Below, piece after piece: positions 15,825 through 23,600 of a DNA stretch of 35,903 bases. The position numbers and the translations under genes are program-made. How positions within the stretch are numbered: position 1 is the first letter of the stretch; every line of letters starts with the position of its first letter. Location of the stretch: assembly GCA_011525665.1 (NCBI GenBank), contig WYAU01000099.1, forward strand, positions 1-35,903. The letters are read 5' to 3'. Source of the DNA: Candidatus Brocadia sp. (GTDB taxonomy: Bacteria; Planctomycetota; Brocadiia; Brocadiales; Brocadiaceae). The notes beneath the pieces were generated by a model. It made no database searches, was not told where the DNA came from, and saw only the letters and a list, made by a program, of their open reading frames with translations.

Positions 15825-16946
15825 TTAAATCGGAATCGTAACCACAAAGGTACTGCCTTTTTTCGATGGTTCCAGCCATATGGTTCCCCCATGTGCATGG
15901 ACAACGTTTTGAGTGACTGAAAGTCCTATACCGGTGCCCCCATCCTTGGTGGTATAAAACAGGTCGAATATTTTGTCTTTCATTTCGTCCGGGATGCCCG
16001 GTCCGGTATCATGGCAGGAAATCCGTATTTCATGATCCACGCGTTTTGCACTCACCCGCAGCCTTCCGCCGTCGGGCATCGCCTCGACGCCGTTAATCAT
16101 AATATTCAGGAACGCCTGCTTGATTTTGTCCCTATCCGCCTTTATTTTTGGCAGTTCGGGATCGACGTCTAATTCTATCTGAACGCCGCTCAATTTCGCC
16201 TGTGGCAAAAGCAGAGACATAATTTCAGCGAGTATCCCATGAATGTCGATGGGGCGTTTATTGAGTTCCCCCGTCTTTGAAAAATGCAGACATTCCTCAA
16301 CAAATCCACTCAAACGGATAAGTTCCTTTTGTACTACGGAGACCGTTTCCAGTAATTCCGTTTTTGATTTTTCATGCATCTTTGGAATATCCCGTATTTC
16401 GCGTTCCAGCACCATCATCTGAATGTGCATGGCATTTAAAGGATTTTTGATTTCATGGGCAAGCTCCGCGGTAAATGCGCCCAGCGTGGATAAGGTTTTT
16501 GACCTGAGGACTTCGTCCAGGAACCTTTTTCTTTCGCTAATATCCTCCAGAACAGTAACAATATGTGTCACCTTCCCTTTGCCATCTCTGATGGCGGCCG
16601 CGCTCGTTTCCACCCAGCATTCACTGCCATCGCCGCGCCGGATCAAGAGTTCCCTGGAAGCCCGGGAAAGCTTGCCGTGAAAGATGTCCGTGCCGGGGCA
16701 ATGTTTTTCCGTGAGGCACATGCCTGTCGAGGTATGACAGTGAAAAATATCTCCGCAATCCTTGCCAACAATTTCCTCCTTCGGCCACTTTGTGATTTCC
16801 TCACAGGCGCGGTTAAAAAACACCACCTTCCTGTTCGTGTCCTGTATCATGATCCCTTTGCTGGCACAGTCCAGTGCGTAATTCAATATCTGAGTAATCG
16901 CGTCAACGCTGTCGTCCGTATCTTTACCTGTTATTTTTTGCGTCAT
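15825..16946 (-). CDS. PAS-domain sensor histidine kinase with a cysteine cluster
   Basis: 373-residue cytoplasmic kinase with no membrane segment. The PAS domain (~20-140) carries four regularly spaced cysteines, C64, C70, C77 and C83 (CGDIFHC, MCLTEKHC). HisKA follows with phosphoacceptor H164 in ELAHEIKNPLNAM, then HATPase_c with INGVEAMPDGG, DTGPGIP and TKDGGTGIGLSV. The Cys set within the PAS domain suggests a metal or Fe-S cofactor or a redox switch. It is the evident partner of the NtrC-type regulator 155 bp downstream. The soluble, Cys-bearing sensor and the neighbouring globin and ferredoxin point to internal redox or gas sensing (inference). Confidence 0.9.
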   Translation of the reverse strand: MTQKITGKDTDDSVDAITQILNYALDCASKGIMIQDTNRKVVFFNRACEEITKWPKEEIVGKDCGDIFHCHTSTGMCLTEKHCPGTDIFHGKLSRASRELLIRRGDGSECWVETSAAAIRDGKGKVTHIVTVLEDISERKRFLDEVLRSKTLSTLGAFTAELAHEIKNPLNAMHIQMMVLEREIRDIPKMHEKSKTELLETVSVVQKELIRLSGFVEECLHFSKTGELNKRPIDIHGILAEIMSLLLPQAKLSGVQIELDVDPELPKIKADRDKIKQAFLNIMINGVEAMPDGGRLRVSAKRVDHEIRISCHDTGPGIPDEMKDKIFDLFYTTKDGGTGIGLSVTQNVVHAHGGTIWLEPSKKGSTFVVTIPI

Positions 16947-17137
16947 ATCCTGATCCGCACGGGTCTGAACTGAAGGGTCCTGTGTTTTAAGGATTAAAAA
17001 ATATAGTATAGCATAAAATTAAAATTATACGCAATTATTTGTATCTGTCTCTGTGAAAATGAAGCGGATTTATTGCCGATTTCTTTAATTTTTATGGGTC
17101 GTTTGCTACAGGCTGACTGGGTTCTTGCAAGATCATC

Positions 17138-17689
17138 TCAAGATTTGAAAGGACGCCGGGAATCCATGTGCAGTCTCGACTTAATTACAATCCTGGCGCA
17201 AGCTTCGGCATCAGACAAAGCATCATGGTGCTTCAGGGGAATACCAAGAAACGTGCAAACACTGGGCAAATTTGCATGACGGAGATTCCATGTCTTGCGG
17301 GCAAGCCGTACCGTGCAGTGAAACGGCAGTACCGGTGGCGGCAGGGCAGCGGTTTGGCAGCATGCCATAAAGACTGAATGGTCGAAGGCTGCATTATGTG
17401 CCGCAATAAATTCGGCACCTGCAAGTTTCTCAGTTATATGCGGCCACAGTTCACTGAATGTAGGCTCATTGGCAACGTGTTTCCATGAAATTCCGTGGAG
17501 ATACGTAAACATAAACGTACGGCGTGGCGGGCGGATGAGGAAGTGCGCCTTATCAACGATCCGGTTGTTCAACACCCTGACCAATGCAACCGAACAGGCG
17601 CTGTCACGGCCATAATCTGCAGTCTCGAAATCGATGGCAACAAAGCAGTCATTGGTGTCCGGACTATTTACTGCTTTTTTAATACTCAT
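17138..17689 (-). CDS. DnaQ-like 3'-5' exonuclease
   Basis: 183-residue single-domain DEDDh exonuclease resembling the epsilon subunit of DNA polymerase III. Exo I is FVAIDFETADYG (Asp and Glu), Exo II is FIAAHNAAFDHSVF (Asp), and Exo III is HHDALSDAEACARI (His and Asp). No BRCT or polymerase domain is attached. Such stand-alone proteins are common in bacteria and may trim DNA or RNA ends in repair. The start at ATG 17689 gives a short lead of about 15 residues before Exo I. It is isolated on the minus strand, with no obvious partner. Confidence 0.85.
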   Translation of the reverse strand: MSIKKAVNSPDTNDCFVAIDFETADYGRDSACSVALVRVLNNRIVDKAHFLIRPPRRTFMFTYLHGISWKHVANEPTFSELWPHITEKLAGAEFIAAHNAAFDHSVFMACCQTAALPPPVLPFHCTVRLARKTWNLRHANLPSVCTFLGIPLKHHDALSDAEACARIVIKSRLHMDSRRPFKS

Positions 17690-18150
17690 AGTTCGTTATG
17701 TTAAACAATTTTCACTATCCGCCTAACAATCATACCCGGCATTAACCTCGCATACCAGGAAAGGCACAACGCCAATAATATGAATTATTACTACTATTAT
17801 TGAATACTTTGTTCAGGAGAGTCAAGAATTATATAAAATGCGGAATCGAGAAATCAGTCGAACGATGAAGGGGAGATAAAAAACTTCCTAATAAAAGAGG
17901 TTTTTACGGGTCAATACTCTCAATATCGTTTCATGAAAAGCCATACACCCTTTTGTCATTGCGAGCAATAGCGAAGCAATCTCAAGCCTTTTTATACAAC
18001 TGCTCCTTGCAATGATATTTTTTTCTGTGTTTACCTTTTTATGGAACGCTATACTATATTGTTGTAATGTGGCAATTATGCCAATAGATTTTCTGCGATT
18101 CACGCAGTTAAAAGATGTTTTTCAAAAAGCTAAATTGTTACGAATTATTT
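17690..18150. other. Repeat-bearing intergenic region before dinB
   Basis: Contains two dispersed elements. At 17858-17908 there is GAACGATGAAGGGGAGATAA followed by an AAAAAC...GTTTTT hairpin, like the composite repeat near 4756. At 17955-18016 there is an inverted element beginning GTCATTGCGAGCAATAGCG and ending TGCTCCTTGCAATGAT, like the widespread 'TCATTGCGAGGAGC...GAAGCAATCTC' family. No gene is seen. Confidence 0.55.
17955..18016. repeat. Dispersed 'TCATTGCGAG...GAAGCAATCTC' palindromic repeat
   Basis: The left end TCATTGCGAGCAATAGCGAA is imperfectly mirrored by the right end TGCTCCTTGCAATGA. The sequence resembles an interspersed palindrome seen in many unrelated bacterial genomes. Single copy in this window. 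Confidence 0.55.
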
Positions 18151-18734
18151 ATGAGACGGATTCTTCATGCAGATATGGATGCGTTTTTTGCAGCGATTGA
18201 GCAGCAGAGACACCCGGAGCTGAAGGGCAAGCCCCTGGTAATCGGTGACAGCGGAGACCCCAGAAAGATGGATTTGGTATCAACTGCATCCTATGAGGCC
18301 AGAAAATTTGGGATCTATTTTAAGATGCCATTAAAGACAGCACGTGAGTTATGTCCCCATGCCGTCTTTCTCCCCGCAGATCATAAGGAATACGAAAAGG
18401 TCTCGAAAAGGATAAAAGATATTCTGGGAAAATTCTGTCCCATTATGGAAGATGCTGGCATCGATGAGGCCTTTCTTGATATATCGCGCATAGACAAACC
18501 GGTGGAGGAGATTGCAAGAGAGATCAAGAAGATGATTCTGAATGAAACAGGCATTTCCTGTTCTATTGGCATAGCCCCCAACAAACTCCTTGCAAAGATG
18601 GCCTGGATAAACTTTCTGAAAAATTTGGGAAGTCTCAGGGTAGATATCTCTACGAGGCGTCGAGGGGAGTAGATGAGAGTCCTCTTATTACTACCCACCG
18701 TAAAACAAAATCTATCAGAAAAGAAAATACGTAG
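18151..18734 (+). pseudogene. dinB: DNA polymerase IV, internally deleted and frameshifted
   Basis: The Y-family N-terminus is good: RILHADMDAFFAAIEQ, then DEAFLDIS with catalytic acids, then SCSIGIAPNKLLAKMA. At about 18600 the frame switches. The continuation that makes sense lies in another frame from about 18603: KLSEKFGKSQGRYLYEASRG, then DESPLITTHRKTKSIRKENT, ending at TAG 18732-18734. That is the beginning of the little-finger domain (the family has 'G..LY..A.GiDdSPv.p.r..KSi..E.TF'). The rest of the palm and the thumb, roughly 70-90 residues, and the C-terminal half of the little finger are missing. The result is a dead gene with an out-of-frame internal deletion plus a 3' truncation. 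Confidence 0.82.
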
Positions 18735-18855
18735 CAGCCGGTAGCACCTATTTATCACACGGACATCATTATAAAAAGATGGATTAAGCCTGTCCTGAGC
18801 TTGCGAAGGGCGAACGCGAATCCACCAAATTGAATATCTTTTCTTTTATCTTCAC

Positions 18856-18883
18856 GTAGGGGCGTATTGCAATACGCCCCTAC
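18856..18883. repeat. Perfect 28-bp palindrome
   Basis: GTAGGGGCGTATTG is followed directly by its reverse complement CAATACGCCCCTAC, with no loop. It belongs to the 'GTAGGGGCGTATTGCAATACGCCC' class of dispersed palindromes seen in several phyla. Confidence 0.7.
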
Positions 18884-19084
18884 TGAAAAAACCTTGGCAA
18901 AGAAAAGAAATTTAAGCTATAAATTGACCAGCTTAAACTCATTATCTTATGAAGAACAAAATAATACCTACCTTCCTTAATATAATCCTCTGTTGATGGT
19001 AAAGATGAAAAACCGTTCTGAGTTACAGTTGTCATTTCAAGAAGAATTATTGAAATCTGACAGATTAAAACAAACTTACAAATT

Positions 19085-19097
19085 TAACCTTAAAGGT
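19085..19097. promoter_or_regulatory. Possible operator of the HigBA-like unit
   Basis: TTAACCTTAAAGGTTAA is a near-perfect inverted repeat with half-site AACCTT, about 60-70 bp before the toxin start. HigA-type antitoxins bind such repeats to repress their own operon. Only position and symmetry support this. Confidence 0.4.
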
Positions 19098-19158
19098 TAA
19101 ATTTATCTTGCTAATATTTATACATCCATATAAAATTAAAAAAGGATGCGTTAGCAAT

Positions 19159-19470
19159 TTGCAGATAGAATTTAAAAACAGGCATATTGCCCAACTGTAT
19201 CAAGAAGGTAAAAGTAGAAAATATCCACTTCCCCACGAAATCCTTTCAAAATTTTTTATGAGAATACAACAGTTGGAAGCCGCAGTTGATATACACGATT
19301 TATGGAAGACGCCCTCACTGAATTTTGAGAAATTAAGAGGTTTTGAAAATAGGTATTCTTTACGGTTGGATAGGAAATGGAGATTGGAATTAGAAGTCAA
19401 TTGGGAAGACAAAGAAAAGACGAAGGGGATAGTTTATATTATAGAGCTTTCCAAGCATTATGAGGCGTAG
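19159..19470 (+). CDS. higB: HigB-like RelE-superfamily toxin
   Basis: About 103 residues, the size of plasmid-maintenance killer proteins. It begins with the family pattern FKNRHIAQLYQEG, carries LEAAVDIHDLWKTPSLNFEKL and the central RYSLRLDRKWRLEL block, and ends IIELSKHYEA ('v.i.dysKHY' in HigB). These toxins cut mRNA at the ribosome. The start is uncertain: TTG 19159 gives a normal N-terminus (MQIEFKN) and has AAAGGATG upstream; the frame stays open to TTG 19108. It overlaps nothing, but the antitoxin starts only two bases after its stop, in the usual HigB-then-HigA order. Confidence 0.82.
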   Translation: MQIEFKNRHIAQLYQEGKSRKYPLPHEILSKFFMRIQQLEAAVDIHDLWKTPSLNFEKLRGFENRYSLRLDRKWRLELEVNWEDKEKTKGIVYIIELSKHYEA

Positions 19471-19472
19471 TT

Positions 19473-20621
19473 ATGGTAATGAAATATAAACCATTTTTAA
19501 ATATAGGCCCGGGAGAATTCATTAAAGAGGAATTAGAGGCACGGAACTGGAGACAGGAAGACCTGGCAGAGATATTAGGCATATCGTTGAAATCAGTTAA
19601 TAAACTCATCATGAATAAACAGTCCATAACGATCGAAACAGCCCGTCTCCTCAGTAAGGCGTTTGGTCAATCGCCTCAATACTGGATGAATCTCGATACC
19701 AATTATAGATTGAGTTTACAAACCGAGAGCTCAAAAGAAAAAGAGGTAGAAATCAAATCTGATATATACAAACACATGCCTGTTAAAGAAATGATAAAAA
19801 AGGGATGGATAAAACTGCCTAAAACCATTGACGATTTAATACACGAAATAAAACTATTTTGGGGGATTTCAAATTTGGATTTTTCTTTCCTGGAGAAAAA
19901 ACCAGCCCTAAACTTCAGGAAATCAGAGGCATTTGACCACTATTTTGACCACTATAATGCATATTATGCCATTACCTGGTTCAGGATGGCTCAAAGATGT
20001 GCTAAAAAATATCAGTTAAATCAATATGCAAAAGACGAATTGGAAAAACTCGCTAAAGGTCTTTCTAGCTATACAACCCTAGAAAATGGTATTGAAATAT
20101 TCTTGAGAAAGTTAAATAAAATTGGCGTGAAATTTTTTGTCTTAAGCCATCTCCAGAAAACCTATATTGATGGGGCATCATTTTTCGATGATTCAAATCC
20201 GGTCATCGTTTATACAGCAAGGCACAACAGGACGGACAATTTCTGGTTTACCATCGCCCATGAAATAGCCCACGTTATATTGCATCTAAAGACGAAAGAA
20301 GACTATTTTATCGACTGTCTGGACGATCTTTCGACACGGCAGGAAGATGCCGCAAACAAATTTGCAGAAAAGACATTAAAGATCCATGAAATCCTGGAAT
20401 ATTTCAGCCCATACAAAAAATATATATCAAGAGACAGAGTTATAAAATGCGCCCAGGAAATAAAGGTGAGCCCTGCCATCGTAGTTGGCGTATTACAGCA
20501 TCACGACATCCTTTTACGAAGAAATCTCAATGAGTTCAAACATACCGTTCCAGAACTTATACCACAGGAATATTTAGCAGAGAAAAATATTAATAAAATA
20601 CAGATAATTTCATATGGCTAA
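19473..20621 (+). CDS. higA: HigA-type antitoxin fused to an ImmA/IrrE-like metallopeptidase
   Basis: 382 residues. N-terminal XRE/HigA helix-turn-helix (~12-75: GPGEFIKEELEARNWRQEDL, SVNKLIMNKQSITIETARLL, FGQSPQYWMNLD), an approximately 100-residue helical middle, then a ZincIn metallopeptidase with IAHEIAHVILH (HEIAH at 263-267) and a downstream acidic stretch EDAANKFAEK typical of ImmA/IrrE (third ligand). The HTH should repress the operon and neutralise HigB. The peptidase may cleave this or another regulator in response to damage, as ImmA does for ImmR. It follows higB after two bases (GAGG upstream as ribosome-binding site) and overlaps the NTPase gene by eight bases, so the three are probably co-transcribed and coupled. 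Confidence 0.88.
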   Translation: MVMKYKPFLNIGPGEFIKEELEARNWRQEDLAEILGISLKSVNKLIMNKQSITIETARLLSKAFGQSPQYWMNLDTNYRLSLQTESSKEKEVEIKSDIYKHMPVKEMIKKGWIKLPKTIDDLIHEIKLFWGISNLDFSFLEKKPALNFRKSEAFDHYFDHYNAYYAITWFRMAQRCAKKYQLNQYAKDELEKLAKGLSSYTTLENGIEIFLRKLNKIGVKFFVLSHLQKTYIDGASFFDDSNPVIVYTARHNRTDNFWFTIAHEIAHVILHLKTKEDYFIDCLDDLSTRQEDAANKFAEKTLKIHEILEYFSPYKKYISRDRVIKCAQEIKVSPAIVVGVLQHHDILLRRNLNEFKHTVPELIPQEYLAEKNINKIQIISYG

Positions 20622-23600
20622 AGATGTTAAACCAATTTACAATTGGAAACGGTTCTGGTGCCCCAGGACAGGTAGCTTCGATCTGTCTGATGGTGGATAT
20701 CTTACTAACCCAGATTCAGAGTGGGGTCACCTGTATAATCCCGATGTCAAATCGTTTGAGTCTATAACCACAATTCCATGCTTAATACTGCTTGGTGAGC
20801 CGGGAATTGGTAAATCTCAGGCCATGCAAACAGCACAAAATGCAATCTATGACAAGATAAAGGAAGTGGGTGATCAGATACTATGTTTAGATCTTCGTTC
20901 ATATGGAAGTGAGGATAGATTGATTCGTAATCTATTTGAAAACCCAACCTTCCTTTCCTGGGCAAGAGAAAAACATCGTCTCCACGTTTTTCTCGATAGT
21001 TTGGATGAGTGCCTGTTACGGATAGATACCCTTGCAGCACTTTTAGTTGACGAATTTAAGAAATATTCCGTTGATCACCTGTATCTTCGTATTGCTTGCC
21101 GAACGGCAGACTGGCCAACCAGCCTTGAAAACGGATTAAAACAACTATGGGGTGAAGACGCAGTGGGAGTATATGAATTGACTCCGTTACGTCGAGTAGA
21201 TGTAATTGAAGCAGCAACGACAAACAATTTAGACCACAACGTTTTCCTACAAGAAATTGACCAAAAAGAAGTTGTTCCATTAGCTATTAAACCAGTCACC
21301 CTTAGCTTTCTTATAAAAACTTATATTAAGAATGGCCGATTCCCTTCAACCCAAGCAGAATTATATTTGCAAGGTTGTCATAAACTTTGTGAAGAAACAA
21401 ATAAGCACCGACGTGATGCACGACTTATCGGCTCTTTTACTCCTGAGCAACGCTTAGCTATGGCATCACGTATCGCCGCTGTAACAATCTTTTCTAATAA
21501 GTATGCTGTCTGGACTGACATTGATCGTGGAAGTGTTCCTGATGAAGATACAACAATTCAAGAGGTATGTGGTGGAAGTGAGGATGCCGATGGTATGCAA
21601 TTCCAAGTAACTGAGATTGCCGTCAGAGAAACACTTGGTACTGGACTATTTTCATTGCGTGGACCAAACCGTATGGGATGGGCGCATCAGACCTATGCTG
21701 AGTTTCTTGCAGCCAGGTATTTAGCAAAGCACCAAATGACACTTACACAAATCATGGGTCTATTAATTCATCAAGGAGATGGTGAGGCAAAGCTTGTTCC
21801 TCAACTCCATGAAACTGCAGCCTGGTTAGCTGGTATGATGCCAGAAGTTTTTAGAAAAATCACGAGTGTAAATCCTGAAGTATTACTCCGAAGTGATATA
21901 GCAACAGCCGAGTTAAAGGACCGGGCTGCCTTAGTAGAGAGTTTACTTAAGACATACGATGAAGGAGGATTAATGGATCGTGATTGGAATAATCAAAAAC
22001 GGTATAAAAGACTTTATCATCCTGGCTTGGCTGACCAGCTTCGACCATACATTTGTGATGGTACCAAAGGTATTATTGTACGACGAGTGGCAATCAAAAT
22101 TGCTGAGGCCTGTGAATTGCAAACACTTCAAGATGCTCTCGCAAATATAGCCCTCAATCAAAAAGAGCCATTGCCAATCAGGAATGCAGCTGCTTATGCT
22201 GTAGGACGTATTGCTGATGACAACACAAAAGTAAAACTGAAACCATTAGCTACTGGTGAAGCAGGGGAAGATCCCAATGACGAATTGAAGGGTTGCAGCC
22301 TTAGGGCGCTATGGCCTGATCATATGAAGGTTGAAGAATTGTTTACTGCAATAACTAATATTAAACAGGAAAATTACATAGGTGTATATTGGATGTTCCT
22401 ATCACATGAACTTGTACCAAAACTCAAACCATCCGATCTTCCAGTAGCATTAAAATGGGTAGAACAACAGGAATCTCTAAAGGATTCAACGTACTGTTTT
22501 GAAAAACTGATGGATGCTATTATATTGAAGGCATGGGAACACCTTGACTCTCCAGCAATACTGGAAGCTTTTTCAAAAATAGCTCTAGCTCGTTTAAAGC
22601 ATCATGGTGGGATCGTGGGACATGATACCGAAAATGAATTCAGAAATATTTTGAGTAATGAGGACAACAAACGTCATAAGATATTGGAAGTAATACTTCT
22701 CTTAATTTCTGATATTAAAAAAGATACAGGATGCTTAATTAACTCTTCAACACCACTAGTATTAAGTAAAGATGTGATATGGATGCTTGAACGCCTTCAG
22801 GAAGAAAAATCAAAAGAGATGCAGTTAATATGGGCAAAATTAATAAATCGAGCCTTTGACTGGCGTGAGTCTGATCAGCTTGATGCCATTATTGATACAA
22901 GCAAAAGCAATCCCATCCTTGCCGAAACATTTTCATGGCTTTTGAAACCAGTTGAACTAAATTCACCTGAAGCAGAAAAAATGAGAGCTGATTATTTAGA
23001 AATACAAAAATGGCAAAAACGTGATAAAGAACGACCTCTTTTAAACCCACCCCCTGCAGAAAGAATTGCTGGACTTTTAGATGAATGTGAATCTGGTAAT
23101 TCTTTTGCATGGTGGTGTTTAAACATGGACATGACACTTGAACCAGACAGCAGATTTTACGGAAGTGACTATGAGTCAGACCTAACAGCCCTTCCCGGAT
23201 GGAAAAATGCTGATGTTGTAACCAGACATCGGATTGTTGATGCTGCTAAAAGGTATGTATTGGAACAAAACCCGAAGACGCATGATTGGTTAGGCAAGGA
23301 TATCATACATCGCCCGGCGTTTGCGGGATATGGGGCACTGCAATTGTTATTGCAAGAAATTCCTGATTTTATTTCCTCTCTCCCTGCTGATGTATGGAAA
23401 AAGTGGGCGCCAATCATTCTTGCTTATCCTGTATCAAATAGTGGCAATAATAACAAAAATATCGAAATTCATAATAAACTAATAAAATTATCATATCAGC
23501 ATGCTCCCGGTGAGATTATACAAACTATGACAGTCATGATTGATAATGAGAATAAGGCTCATAGCCGTATTTATATTACTCACAAGGTTAAGGATTGTTG

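Larger units (their letters stand above)
18735..19158. other. Intergenic region before the toxin-antitoxin/NTPase operon
   Basis: Holds a diverged 'CCTGTCCTGAGCTTGCGAAGGG' unit near 18789-18810, which also occurs within truD, and a perfect 28-bp palindrome at 18856-18883. The remainder is AT-rich and presumably carries the promoter of the higB-led operon, with an inverted repeat AACCTTAAAGGTT at about 19085-19097 as a possible operator. Confidence 0.5.

Noticed and set aside
18381-18758. 125-codon minus-strand frame opposite dinB
   Set aside because: Shadow frame antisense to the clear Y-family polymerase sequence.
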